Source of the DNA: Psychrobacter glacincola
GTDB lineage: Bacteria; Pseudomonadota; Gammaproteobacteria; Pseudomonadales; Moraxellaceae
Assembly (NCBI RefSeq): GCF_904846215.1
Contig: NZ_CAJGZK010000011.1
Location: 30,688 to 94,687 of the forward strand
Reading direction: 5' to 3'
DNA length: 64,000 nt
A program made the position numbers and the translations under genes. Position 1 is the stretch's first letter. Each line of letters opens with the position of its first letter. Below the pieces are notes generated by a model. That model was given only the letters and a program-made list of their open reading frames with translations, made no database searches and was not told where the DNA came from. Positions 37,355-46,855 of the stretch are shown here, one piece after another.

Positions 37355-38134
37355 TTACACCATACGAATCGCGCCATCTAAACGAATCACTTCACCATTA
37401 AGATAGGCATTATCAATGATGTGCATGACCAATTTGGCAAACTCATTTGGATTGCCCAAACGCTTAGGATAAGGAACCGCCGCCTCTAACTGCTTATGCG
37501 CTTTTTCAGGCAGACTTTGCATCATGGGCGTTGCAAACACACCAGGCGCGATAGTCATAACACGGATACCATGACGAGTCAGCTCACGTGCGAGCGGCAA
37601 CATCATGCCAACGACTCCAGCTTTAGAGGAGGCATAACTTGCTTGTCCGACTTGCCCATCAAAAGCGGCGATAGAAGCCGTATTGATGATAATCCCGTTA
37701 TCAGCATTGACTTCGGCGGGTGTACTAGCAGCCACGCGCTTAGCCATACTCGCTGCCACCAAACGTGCCACGTTAAAAGAGCCGACAAGGTTGATAGTAA
37801 CGCCGCGGCTAAAAGCATCAAGATCTGCCGGATTATTATCACGATCTAACAGCTTTTGTACCACAGCGATACCAGCACAGTTAATGGATCCTTGCAGACC
37901 ACCGAATGCCTCTTCTGCCATATCAACAGCTGCTTGAACCTCATCGCCACTGGTCACATCACAGCGCACAAAGCGAGCATTGTCGCCAAGCTCATCGACC
38001 AGTGCTTGTCCTACTGACTCATTAAGGTCGGCGACGACAACCTTACCGCCTTGAGCCACGATAGCACGCACTACTGACTCACCCAAACCTGACGCACCGC
38101 CCGTCACCAAAAAGCTGTGTTTTTCAATTTGCAT
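37355..38134 (-). CDS. SDR oxidoreductase, 3-hydroxyacyl-CoA dehydrogenase type
   Basis: 259 aa. MQIEKHSFLVTGGASGLGESVVRA has the cofactor loop TGGASGLG; NCAG lies mid-way and ASYASSKAGVVGM holds the Tyr/Lys pair. GVFATPMMQSLP and the C-terminal LNGEVIRLDGAIRM match the HSD17B10-like class, which oxidises 3-hydroxyacyl-CoA. AGAGGAAA sits 8 bases before ATG 38134; an ATG five codons earlier is less likely. It lies just after an acyl-CoA synthetase gene on the same strand, so the two probably form a fatty- or branched-acyl oxidation unit. Confidence 0.85.
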   Translation of the reverse strand: MQIEKHSFLVTGGASGLGESVVRAIVAQGGKVVVADLNESVGQALVDELGDNARFVRCDVTSGDEVQAAVDMAEEAFGGLQGSINCAGIAVVQKLLDRDNNPADLDAFSRGVTINLVGSFNVARLVAASMAKRVAASTPAEVNADNGIIINTASIAAFDGQVGQASYASSKAGVVGMMLPLARELTRHGIRVMTIAPGVFATPMMQSLPEKAHKQLEAAVPYPKRLGNPNEFAKLVMHIIDNAYLNGEVIRLDGAIRMV

Positions 38135-38200
38135 AATTTTTCCTCTCAAAGGGTATATTGGTATCTGTTTTAATAGTCAATTGACACTTTATTGTTGCCT

Positions 38201-38248
38201 AGATGATTGCTTAGATGACTACTTAGATGACTATTTAGATGATTACTT
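38201..38248. repeat. Four tandem 12-bp repeats at the acyl-CoA synthetase stop
   Basis: AGATGATTGCTT, AGATGACTACTT, AGATGACTATTT and AGATGATTACTT follow each other exactly, and the last overlaps the gene's stop codon. Each unit is 12 bases, so a change in number would lengthen the intergenic gap without altering the gene. Confidence 0.85.
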
Positions 38249-39983
38249 AAACCGCAGATAAACTACGCAGTAAAAAGCGCTGAATCTTACCACTTGGGGT
38301 CTTGGGTAAGGCTGCCACAAACTCAACCTCACGCGGATAGGCATGGGTCGAAAGACGTCTGCGGACTAAGTCTTGAATCTCCTTAGCAATTTTTTCCGTC
38401 CCTTCGATACCATCTTTTAATACCACATAAGATTTAATCATATGACCACGCACCTCATCTGGCACACCGACAGAAGCAGACTCTGCGACTGCCTCATGCT
38501 CAAGTACCGTGTTTTCGATATCGGTTGGTCCAACGCGGTAACCTGCCGTGATAATAATATCATCATCACGTCCTGAGAACCAATAGCTGCCATCGCTGTG
38601 ACGCTCAACCACATCACCGGTTAGGTAATAATCGTCCACGAATGCGTCTTTTTCATTCCAACTATAGCCACGGAAATAAAACGCTGGCGATTGACTGACC
38701 ACCACTGCCAGTTGTCCTTGCTCGCCATCAGCGAGTACCTTCATATCATCATCTAATACGACGAGTGTATGTCCCGGTAGCGCCATACCCATCGAGCCGA
38801 CTGGACATTCATGATCTAAAGCATGGTGCTCGCAACACGTCATTCCCGTCTCGGTCTGCCCATACTGATCACAAACCTTGCAGTTTAAATAGGTTTCAAC
38901 CCAACTGACCACTTCGGTATTTAAAGTCTCGCCTGCTGAATTGGCACAGCGCAGTGATAGTTTAGCCTCATTATCATTACTATTGTCATTGTGAGCACTT
39001 TCAAACACGCCACTCGATTTCATCATACGAAAAGCGGTCGGTGAGGACGCCAAATTGCTAATCTTATGGCGTACCATAAAGTCGCGAGTATTGGCAGCGT
39101 CAAAGCTGGACTCATTAAAATACGTCGTAACACCCATCAATAGAGGTCCGGTAATCGCATAATATAGCCCGTACGCCCAGCCTGGATCGGCCATATTCCA
39201 ATAGTTGTCATCCGCACGCAAGTCAATCGCATAACGCATATACAGATAAAAAGCTGAGAGCGCGCTTAGTGGCACACTAACGCCTTTTGCCTTACCAACC
39301 GTACCTGAGGTAAACATCTGCAAAAATGGTGCATCGGTATTCAGTAATACTGGTGGCACTTTTTGTGAATGAGCGGTTTGTGGCTGCGTCGATATCTGGT
39401 CAGCATAGTTATCATCACCCCAGCTTTGCGCATCTACTTTGCTACCAACCAATACCATTTTGGTTTGCTTGGCCAAATTTTCAAACTTGCCACGATTTTC
39501 TTGATTGGTAAAAACGACTTTAGTATTGGCTTTGTCTATCCGATACTGAATCGAATCATAACCAAAGGCGGTAAACAGCGGTTGATATACTGCCCCAATC
39601 CGCCAAGTGGCTAATACAATCGTGAGTAGCTCAGGGCTGCGCGGTAGCATAGTCGCCACTTGGTCGCCTACTTGTACGCCATAGGACTGTAGTAAATGAG
39701 CGACTTGTGCACTTGCTTTGTCCAGCTCAGCAAAGCTCATGCGCGTCACATTGCCCGCCGTATCTTCATGTACCAGTGCAATATTATCACCGCGACCATC
39801 ACGTACATGACGACCGCAACACGCCATATACGCGTTTAGTCGATCATCCAACTGCTCTCCAAATATTTCTGTCAGTAATGCGCTCATATCAAAATTATGA
39901 TAATAATCACTGTAGCTCGTTATTGTATTGACGGTATTTGCTGCAGTTTCTGTAGATGAAGTGTTTTGAGAGGAGGTATTCAT
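38247..39983 (-). CDS. AMP-dependent acyl-CoA synthetase
   Basis: 578 aa. The AMP-binding loop appears as MFTSGTVGKAKGVSVP near residue 205, and the family's later motifs as CDQYGQTETGMTCCEH, YWFSGRDDDIIITAGYRVGPTDIE and PKTPSGKIQRFLLRS, with the final catalytic Lys in GKIQR. This activates a carboxylic acid to its CoA thioester via an acyl-AMP. It resembles the acetyl/medium-chain type; the actual acid is unclear. The first ~25 residues are Ser/Thr-rich and outside the family. Probably co-transcribed with the SDR that follows. Confidence 0.88.
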   Translation of the reverse strand: MNTSSQNTSSTETAANTVNTITSYSDYYHNFDMSALLTEIFGEQLDDRLNAYMACCGRHVRDGRGDNIALVHEDTAGNVTRMSFAELDKASAQVAHLLQSYGVQVGDQVATMLPRSPELLTIVLATWRIGAVYQPLFTAFGYDSIQYRIDKANTKVVFTNQENRGKFENLAKQTKMVLVGSKVDAQSWGDDNYADQISTQPQTAHSQKVPPVLLNTDAPFLQMFTSGTVGKAKGVSVPLSALSAFYLYMRYAIDLRADDNYWNMADPGWAYGLYYAITGPLLMGVTTYFNESSFDAANTRDFMVRHKISNLASSPTAFRMMKSSGVFESAHNDNSNDNEAKLSLRCANSAGETLNTEVVSWVETYLNCKVCDQYGQTETGMTCCEHHALDHECPVGSMGMALPGHTLVVLDDDMKVLADGEQGQLAVVVSQSPAFYFRGYSWNEKDAFVDDYYLTGDVVERHSDGSYWFSGRDDDIIITAGYRVGPTDIENTVLEHEAVAESASVGVPDEVRGHMIKSYVVLKDGIEGTEKIAKEIQDLVRRRLSTHAYPREVEFVAALPKTPSGKIQRFLLRSLSAV

Positions 39984-40186
39984 ACGCTAATCCTTTAGCA
40001 ATCGAGAGTCACTGACAAAATCAGGAATTTAGAAATAATAAAATAAATCGGAAAACAGTCATATTCTCTCAACTGTTTCAACCTATTAAATGGCATAGAC
40101 TCTATTAGTAACGCATTTTTATACTTATTTCAATACATAACGTATCATTTTTAATATCTAATAAAAATAATCTCCTCAGCAAATAT

Positions 40187-41320
40187 TTACTGTAGCGCGC
40201 TCAAAAACCCAAGCAACGCTTTCTCCTCGCAGCTTTGATGCCGTTTGGTACCTCCACGGCGCGCTTGTTTGTAAGGCTCAAAAAACTGCCCTGCTAAAAA
40301 ATGCTCGATAATAATAGGATTGATATAAGAGGCTCGGCAAACTGTTGGTGTATTGCCCAGTTCATCAGCGACGCTTTTTACCATATCAGTCACCAGCTGT
40401 TGGCGCTCTTTACTGTCGGGTGCACTGGCTAAAATCGCTTTGCCAGACTTAGTTTGCAGCTCATCATAAAGGTAGCTTGCTGCCAACACACTTGCCATCC
40501 AAGTACGAAAATCTTTTGCACTGTATAAATTGCCGCTATAACTTTCATTGTTACACGTATTACCACAGGTATGCGTACGCAGATAATCATTGATATCCGC
40601 ACTATCAACCACTTGCTTATGACCCTCTTCATCTAAGTATTTAAATACATGATAACCGGGTAGCTCAGAGCACGCTTGGATAATGTCGATTAAGCGCTCA
40701 TCTTGCAGCTCTATATGATGCTCCTTGGCACTTTTACCAACAAAATCAAATGCCAGTCCCGTATCCGTTTCTCTCACGTGCTTGCTACGTAACGTGCTCA
40801 AACCATAACTTTTATTGAGTTTGGCATAGCGGCTGTTACCAATACGAATCAATGTCGTTTCTAATAGTTTGATCACAGCGGCTAAGACATTAGCGCGCGA
40901 TAAGGGCGGCGCTTCTAAATCTTTCTCCACTTGCGCACGCAGATTGGGCAACGCTCTAGCAAAACCTATCATGGCGTTAAATTTAGCCTGATCTCGCACG
41001 CGATTCCACTCTGCATGATAGAGATATTGTTTGCGCGCTTTGTCATCACGCCCTGTCGATTGCAGATGCCCCTTGTCATCGTGGCATATCCAAACCTCCG
41101 ACCACATCGGCGGTATGACCAAAGCATCAAAACGTTGACGCAAGGCTTTGTCTTTCACCGTCTTGCCAGCCGCATCTCGATAACTAAAGCCACGACCCGA
41201 ACGCCGACGTCCATATCCAGGTTCAGTGTCGCTGACATAACGCAAATTTGCGAGGCTCGCCAAGTGCTCATAATCATGGCGTATGTCTTGCGTATTGATT
41301 GATTGATTTGACTTCGCCAT
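40187..41320 (-). CDS. DNA topoisomerase IB (poxvirus/eukaryote-like)
   Basis: 377 aa. The family start is YVSDTEPGYGRRRSGRGFSYRD, followed by LRQRFDALVIPPMWSEVWIC and ARKQYLYHAEWNRVRDQAKF (in parts), with catalytic Arg/Lys residues in RIGNSRYAKLNKSYGLSTLRSKHV. The active tyrosine is Y332 in CRASYINP. It relaxes supercoils by nicking one strand without ATP. Bacterial TopIB genes are patchy and probably spread by transfer. Here it stands alone, with a prfB-ppnP unit upstream ending in a terminator. Confidence 0.93.
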   Translation of the reverse strand: MAKSNQSINTQDIRHDYEHLASLANLRYVSDTEPGYGRRRSGRGFSYRDAAGKTVKDKALRQRFDALVIPPMWSEVWICHDDKGHLQSTGRDDKARKQYLYHAEWNRVRDQAKFNAMIGFARALPNLRAQVEKDLEAPPLSRANVLAAVIKLLETTLIRIGNSRYAKLNKSYGLSTLRSKHVRETDTGLAFDFVGKSAKEHHIELQDERLIDIIQACSELPGYHVFKYLDEEGHKQVVDSADINDYLRTHTCGNTCNNESYSGNLYSAKDFRTWMASVLAASYLYDELQTKSGKAILASAPDSKERQQLVTDMVKSVADELGNTPTVCRASYINPIIIEHFLAGQFFEPYKQARRGGTKRHQSCEEKALLGFLSALQ

Positions 41321-41479
41321 AAAAAATACTCATCTGATATTATCGTTGTTTTAGCATAATCAACTGCCATTATCATTGCTGTGTATTTGCCATGGACAAT
41401 GTGTAATCCTGTGTAAAATAAAACCGATAAAAGGCTTGTGGATTTTAGCTACTTATAATCTGTTCAATGTAAAAAACAA

Positions 41480-41514
41480 AAAAACGCCAAGCATTTAATA
41501 CTTGGCGTTTTTAT
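41480..41514 (-). terminator. Terminator of the prfB-ppnP unit
   Basis: AAAACGCCAAG pairs with CTTGGCGTTTT around a short AT loop; on the minus strand it is followed by TTTTTGTTTTTT. Confidence 0.88.
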
Positions 41515-41539
41515 CATTCATATTAATCTAAGCAAAAAA

Positions 41540-41824
41540 CTATTCACCATAAGTGCATAGATAGGCTGTTTCAACAGCTACTTTTACTTGGAATTTTTGA
41601 TTGGCGTCAACCGTAAATTGCTCGCCAGCATTAAAAGTCTGCCAGTCATCACTCTCTGGTAGCTTGACCGTCAGAGCACCACTAACAACACTCATGGTTT
41701 CAAATTCGCTGGTGCCAAATTCATAGTCACCAATCTCCATTACCCCAACCGTAGCAGGCTTGGTTGCCGTTTGAAAGGCAATAGAAGTCACTTTATCATC
41801 AAAATAATTGTTAACGCTTGGCAT
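41540..41824 (-). CDS. ppnP: Pyrimidine/purine nucleoside phosphorylase
   Basis: 94-aa cupin-fold protein of the PpnP (YaiE, DUF1255) family. The sequence [43 protein letters not shown] (in parts), and [19 protein letters not shown] is characteristic. The E. coli protein splits several nucleosides with phosphate. It lies 56 bases after prfB on the same strand, before a terminator. Full-length and unremarkable. Confidence 0.93.
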   Translation of the reverse strand: MPSVNNYFDDKVTSIAFQTATKPATVGVMEIGDYEFGTSEFETMSVVSGALTVKLPESDDWQTFNAGEQFTVDANQKFQVKVAVETAYLCTYGE

Positions 41825-41880
41825 AATTTTCCTTAATAAAAGGTTAATGTATATTTTATAACTGTCTTAATAGTCTGGCT

Positions 41881-42976
41881 TTACAGACCCGCTTTTAGGC
41901 TTGCTTCGATGAATTGATCGAGGTCGCCATCGAGCACTGCACCCGTATTAAAGGTTTCAACGCCCGTGCGCAAGTCTTTGATACGTGAGTCATCAAGTAC
42001 ATAGGAGCGAATTTGACTGCCCCAACCGACATCCGACTTACCATCTTCAACTGCTTGCTGAGATTCCATACGTTTCTGCATCTCAAGCTCATATAGCTTA
42101 GCACGTAGCATCTTCATTGCCGTGGCTTTATTGCCATGCTGACTGCGCTCGTTCTGACACGTCACCACTACGCCACTTGGCTCATGAGTGATACGCACCG
42201 CAGAGTCAGTCGTGTTTACGTGCTGACCACCTGCGCCCGATGAGCGATAAGTATCAATACGCAGATCCGCTGGATTGATATCGATCTCGATATTATCATC
42301 AATCTCAGGCGATACAAATACGGCAGCAAATGAGGTATGACGACCGTTATTACTGTCAAAAGGCGATTTACGGACTAAGCGATGTACACCAATCTCAGTT
42401 CGTAGCCAACCAAAAGCATAATCGCCTTTGATCTCAATGGTTGCCGACTTGATACCAGCGACACCGCCAGCAGATATCTCAATAACGTCCACTTTAAAGC
42501 CATGCGCCTCGCTCCAGCGCGTATACATACGCAGCAGCATTTCTGCCCAATCTTGTGCCTCTGTACCGCCACTGCCTGATTGGATGTCCAAATAGCAATT
42601 GTTTGGATCCATTTCACCACTAAACATGCGGCGGAACTCTAAATCGGCCACACGTTTTTCAGCATTGTCTAATTCGGCTTGCACATCGGCAAGTAATGAC
42701 TCATCATCTTCCTCTACTGCAAGCTCAAGCATCGCTTGAGCATCTTCCAAGGTGGTCTCTAAAGACACCACCACATCAATTACCCCATCAAGCTGACTTT
42801 TTTCTTTATTAATCTTGGTCGCGCGCTCTGGATCATTCCATAGATCGGGATTTTCCAGCTCTAAATTGACTTCTTCTAAGCGTTCTTGCTTACCATCGAA
42901 GTCAAAGATACCTCCGAAGGTCCTGCCCACGCTCAGATAAGTCTTTAATACGTTCTTGATACGGATTGATTTCCAT
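41881..42976 (-). CDS. prfB: Peptide chain release factor 2, programmed +1 frameshift
   Basis: 364 aa when read with a +1 shift. ATG at 42976 opens [20 protein letters not shown], ending at TGA at codon 25 (42904-42902). Shifting +1 at CTT-TGA-C gives [12 protein letters not shown] and runs to 41881. Motifs: SPF anticodon tripeptide (RKSPFDSN) reading UGA/UAA, and GGQ ([14 protein letters not shown]) for peptide release. The frameshift is a feedback switch: when RF2 is scarce, the ribosome pauses at UGA and shifts. Followed by ppnP. Confidence 0.96.
42901..42919 (-). promoter_or_regulatory. prfB: prfB frameshift signal
   Basis: Minus strand CTTCGGAGGTATCTTTGAC. The internal Shine-Dalgarno-like GGAGG lies 3-4 bases before the CTT slippery codon, next to TGA-C, the same layout as in E. 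coli prfB. Confidence 0.9.
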
Positions 42977-43104
42977 AAGTGTTCCTGTGTGTTTTAGACT
43001 ATTATTCTTAAAAAATAACGGTGGCGCTATTTTAAATGAGATTTGTGCAAAATGTTTGGCTAATTCTCGTTACTATATTAGCAACTATGTTAGCAACCAC
43101 TTTA

Positions 43105-43812
43105 TCAAATTGACCAATCTTCAACCGCCCAGCGATGTGCCAATGCATGCGCATGTAGCGCATCATCAGGTGATACACAAATCGCCACATCCGCCCATTC
43201 AAGCAGCGGAAGATCATTTTTGGAGTCAGAATAGGCATAAGTCTTGTCAAAATGAATGCCAGCCAGTTGCTGCTTGCCAATCCATTTATCCAAATGATAA
43301 ATCTTGCCTTCTTTAAAGTTTGGCTTATCGGTTAATTTGCCAGTATAACGCTCATCTTTTATTTCAAGTGGCGTCGATAACACATTGCCATCTTCAATCC
43401 CAAAGCGCTTAGCAATTGCCGAAACCACAAAATCATTGGTCGCCGAAATAATCACCACATCGTGACCTTGCTCAATATGTTGACACAATACTTCCATCGC
43501 TTTTGGACGGATATGCGGCTCAATCTCACTTTTAATATAGTCTTCTCGCAGCTCATGCAATCTATCCATCGGTAGGCTGCTTAAAAACTGCGCCACAAAT
43601 TCGTTGTATGCCGTGGCATCAAGCGTGCCTTCGATATAGTCGTTATAGAATTTTTGGTTGGCAGTGCGATACTCGGCTTCGTCGACAAGATTATGCTTGA
43701 CGATATATTCGCCCCATAAGTAGTCGCTATCGACATCGAGCAAAGTATGGTCTAAATCAAACAGTGCTAACGTGCGTGAGACAGTCTGGCTGACAATGCT
43801 TGGCGTACTCAT
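43105..43812 (-). CDS. HAD-IB family hydrolase (SerB-like)
   Basis: 235 aa. HAD motif I is FDLDHTLLDVDSD, with the nucleophile Asp and proton-donor Asp. Motif II is VVIISATNDFVV (Ser-Ala-Thr). The late motif AYSDSKNDLPLLEWAD holds the metal-binding Asp pair (DSKNDLP). This is the phosphoserine phosphatase-like class IB; similar proteins act on phosphoserine or other small phosphates. The position next to prfB is not clearly informative. Cytoplasmic, no signal. Confidence 0.85.
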   Translation of the reverse strand: MSTPSIVSQTVSRTLALFDLDHTLLDVDSDYLWGEYIVKHNLVDEAEYRTANQKFYNDYIEGTLDATAYNEFVAQFLSSLPMDRLHELREDYIKSEIEPHIRPKAMEVLCQHIEQGHDVVIISATNDFVVSAIAKRFGIEDGNVLSTPLEIKDERYTGKLTDKPNFKEGKIYHLDKWIGKQQLAGIHFDKTYAYSDSKNDLPLLEWADVAICVSPDDALHAHALAHRWAVEDWSI

Positions 43813-43898
43813 AATAAAATACTCATTAATGACAATTGGTAATAATTAATAGTAATCGGTCGTTAGTAACTGTTGATTAGTGATTGTTAATTAGCAAC

Positions 43899-44435
43899 TT
43901 ATTCTGGTTGCTCAATCTCTCTAAGACCCGTTTTAAACTTCTGACAACGATCGCTATAATGTAGCGCCGACAGTTTTATCATCGCTGCCTGCTCATCAGT
44001 CAAGGTTTTGACCACTTTTGCAGGAGCGCCCATAACGAGAGAGTTATCTGGAATCTCTTTGCCTTCAGTGACCAGCGCTTTTGCACCGATAATGCAGTTT
44101 TTGCCGATTTTGACATTATTCAGGATGACCGCACCAATCCCGATCAAGCTATTATCACCCACCTCACAGCCATGCAGCATCGCTAAATGACCAATGGTGA
44201 CATGATTACCGATTTTTACCTCGATACCAGCATCAGTATGAATAACGCTGTTTTCTTGCACGTTAGTATAGTCACCGATATGGATACGCTCGTTGTCACC
44301 GCGAATCACTGCCCCAAACCAGACGCTTGCCTGATGACCCAAATACACGTCACCAATGACACGTGCGGAGTCTGCAACCCAACCATTAAAGGGTACAGCG
44401 AAAGTAGGGGTTTTGTCTAAATATTGATAAATCAT
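43899..44435 (-). CDS. Gamma-carbonic-anhydrase-like protein (YrdA type)
   Basis: 178 aa, left-handed beta-helix made of hexapeptide repeats. The signature is [33 protein letters not shown] then [27 protein letters not shown], with three metal-binding histidines in [16 protein letters not shown]. The last lobe is [11 protein letters not shown]. YrdA-class proteins bind metal, but carbonic anhydrase activity is often unproven. Divergent from the PAP2 gene, with the 230-base gap between them. Confidence 0.88.
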   Translation of the reverse strand: MIYQYLDKTPTFAVPFNGWVADSARVIGDVYLGHQASVWFGAVIRGDNERIHIGDYTNVQENSVIHTDAGIEVKIGNHVTIGHLAMLHGCEVGDNSLIGIGAVILNNVKIGKNCIIGAKALVTEGKEIPDNSLVMGAPAKVVKTLTDEQAAMIKLSALHYSDRCQKFKTGLREIEQPE

Positions 44436-44666
44436 AATCTATCCTTGGTCTTTATTTTTTATAAAAGCATATCTTTATTACCATATAAAATCGGTATCTT
44501 CATGCATAGCTGCTGTATGGGTCGCCAAACTGTTTAAATAGCTGGCACCAATACTGGTTATAATATGAGCCTATAAAATGCGTAAGAGTGCAATGTGACA
44601 GCAAGTATTTGTAGTACAATGCTGTTTCTCTTCATCCGCCTTCAAACCGTCTTTAGGATTGCCGCA

Positions 44667-45236
44667 ATGATCAGCAAAAACGCTTCCGCTATCATTTTAT
44701 TACCAAGTAGTTTTTTATTATCGAGCAGCTTGCTTGTCGCCATGCCAGCTCATGCCAGTAGTAGCGATAATATCGACAAGGCGGGTGACATTCTATCTTT
44801 CGCCATACCAGCAGTTGCTTACGGTAGCACTTATTATATGGATGATAAAGAGGGACGAGAGCAATTTTATTATTCATTTGCAACCAATGTTGCAGCCACC
44901 TATGCTCTAAAGTCTGTGATTGATAAAGAACGCCCTGACGGCAGCGATGATGATTCTTATCCATCAGGTCATACCTCAAGAGCCTTTCAAGGTGCCAGCT
45001 TTATTCATAAACGCTATGGACTCAAATATAGTGTTCCTGCCTATATTGGCGCAGGGTTTGTGGCTTATAGCCGTGTGGAAGCCGATGAGCATGATGCTGT
45101 CGATGTATTGGCGGGCGCAGCTTTAGGTGTGGCAAGCAGTATGTATCTGACAAAAAGCTATCAAGATGACCAGCTGCATATCGCCACCAACTTATCGCCA
45201 GATTATTATGGCTTATCGGTACATTATAATTTTTGA
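44667..45236 (+). CDS. PAP2-family phosphatase, exported
   Basis: 189 aa from ATG 44667, which has AGGA upstream and opens a signal peptide (LLPSSFLLSSSLLVAMPAHA). The PAP2 motifs appear in order: KSVIDKERPDG (K-x6-RP type), YPSGHTSRAFQG with the catalytic His, and SRVEADEHDAVDVLAGA with the second catalytic His. Such enzymes dephosphorylate lipids, e.g. phosphatidic acid or undecaprenyl pyrophosphate. Unlike PgpB there are few strong membrane segments, so it is probably a periplasmic or membrane-associated acid phosphatase. ATG at 44595 is less likely. Confidence 0.85.
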   Translation: MISKNASAIILLPSSFLLSSSLLVAMPAHASSSDNIDKAGDILSFAIPAVAYGSTYYMDDKEGREQFYYSFATNVAATYALKSVIDKERPDGSDDDSYPSGHTSRAFQGASFIHKRYGLKYSVPAYIGAGFVAYSRVEADEHDAVDVLAGAALGVASSMYLTKSYQDDQLHIATNLSPDYYGLSVHYNF

Positions 45237-45620
45237 GCGATAAAATTTATGGCTCATGGCTTTTAATTTTCACTGCTGACCACTTATCATTTATGGTGCA
45301 TAATTGAGAGACACTTAAACTATCTAAAGGTTATTCACCATACTTATCCTTAAGGTGCTAGCCCTTAACGCAAAACTCTAGTATAATGCGCAAAATCTGT
45401 GCCAAAGCGAGCGGACATGATGTAAGTTACTTATTCACCACCTAGTGAATCCTGTACCTTTTCATCTATGATGTCTTCTCGCTTTTTTGTGGAAAAATTT
45501 TGGCGCTGTCTCTTTTATTATGGTTATTTAGCCGCAGTTAAATAGCAATAATCAAAAAAGCAGCGCTTTATTTTAACCAAAAACTGGCACAGCACTCACC
45601 AATAACAGCGGAGGCAACCC
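45237..45620 (+). promoter_or_regulatory. carA upstream region with promoter and leader
   Basis: TATAAT at 45382-45387 is a perfect -10; a good -35 is not evident. Initiation there would give a leader of about 227 bases before carA. The leader has an imperfect hairpin, ATTATGGTTATTTA with TAAATAGCAATAAT (45517-45552), matching at 12 of 14 positions. A pyrimidine or arginine control site is expected by analogy, but I could not identify one. Confidence 0.5.
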
Positions 45621-46853
45621 TTGAATTCATCGACAGAAATACAAGCAATTTTGGCACTAGCGGACGGTACGATTTTTCGTGGTATTAGTATCGGCAGCCT
45701 TGGTCATCGTGTCGGTGAGGTGGTTTTCAATACAGCCATGACAGGGTATCAAGAAATTCTAACCGACCCAAGCTACGCGCGTCAGCTCGTGACCCTCACC
45801 TACCCGCATATCGGCAATACCGGCACCAACGCTGAAGATGTTGAGTCTGGTAATGGTCACCAAATCTGGGCAGATGGTCTTATCATCCGTGATGCCACTA
45901 TGGTGACCTCAAACTTCCGCAACTCTCAATCACTGAGTGATTATCTACAGAGCCACGATACTGTCGCCATCGCTGATATCGATACCCGCCAATTGACCCG
46001 CCTGCTACGTGATAAAGGCGCGCAAAACGGTTGTATCATGACTGCCTCTGACGGTGAGACGATTAGCAAGGATGACGAGCAACAAGCGATTAAACTGGCG
46101 CAAGAATTTGCCGGTATTGAAGGCATGGACTTGGCAAAAGAATGCTGTACACCGACGACGTTTGAATGGACAGCTGGTAGCTGGGATTTATCAGATACTC
46201 TACTAAACCGTGATATCTCGCGTAGCCATGATAGCGGTACGGGCGGCTTCTTTAAGCATCTGGGTACGCACATCGAAGCAAAATACAATGTGGTCGCCTA
46301 TGACTTCGGTAGCAAAACCAATATCCTACGTATGCTAGTAGACCGTGGTTGTCATGTGACGGTCGTACCAGCACAAACGCCTATCGCAGACGTGCTCGCG
46401 ATGAATCCAGATGGTATCTTCTTATCAAACGGCCCTGGTGACCCTGCTGCCTGTGATTATGCTATCGATGCGGTACGCCATATCATTGAAGAAACCAACA
46501 TTCCAACCTTTGGTATCTGCCTAGGTCATCAGCTGATTGGTCTTGCCAGTGGCGCAAAGACTATCAAAATGAAAACGGGACATCATGGTGCCAATCATCC
46601 GGTACAGGACTTAGCGACTGGTACGGTCATGATTACCAGTCAAAACCATGGTTTTGCGGTCGATGAAAATACTTTGCCAGATAATGTTAAGTCTACTCAT
46701 CGCTCATTGTTTGATGGCACTAACCAAGGGATTGAGCTGACTAATAAGCCTGTCTTTAGCTTCCAAGGTCACCCAGAAGCCAGCCCTGGCCCGCATGATG
46801 CTGCGCCACTGTTTGATAAGTTTGCGGAGATGATGGAAAAGGCAAAAAAATAA
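45621..46853 (+). CDS. carA: Carbamoyl-phosphate synthase small subunit
   Basis: 410 aa, TTG start supported by GGAGG six bases upstream; the next ATG is far inside the conserved region. The N-terminal domain includes [27 protein letters not shown]. The class I glutaminase at the C-terminus has the nucleophile Cys in [13 protein letters not shown] and the His/Glu pair in [16 protein letters not shown]. It supplies ammonia from glutamine to CarB for arginine and pyrimidine synthesis. It is separated from carB by an Mrr-like gene that starts two bases after its stop. Confidence 0.97.
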   Translation: MNSSTEIQAILALADGTIFRGISIGSLGHRVGEVVFNTAMTGYQEILTDPSYARQLVTLTYPHIGNTGTNAEDVESGNGHQIWADGLIIRDATMVTSNFRNSQSLSDYLQSHDTVAIADIDTRQLTRLLRDKGAQNGCIMTASDGETISKDDEQQAIKLAQEFAGIEGMDLAKECCTPTTFEWTAGSWDLSDTLLNRDISRSHDSGTGGFFKHLGTHIEAKYNVVAYDFGSKTNILRMLVDRGCHVTVVPAQTPIADVLAMNPDGIFLSNGPGDPAACDYAIDAVRHIIEETNIPTFGICLGHQLIGLASGAKTIKMKTGHHGANHPVQDLATGTVMITSQNHGFAVDENTLPDNVKSTHRSLFDGTNQGIELTNKPVFSFQGHPEASPGPHDAAPLFDKFAEMMEKAKK

Positions 46854-46855
46854 AG

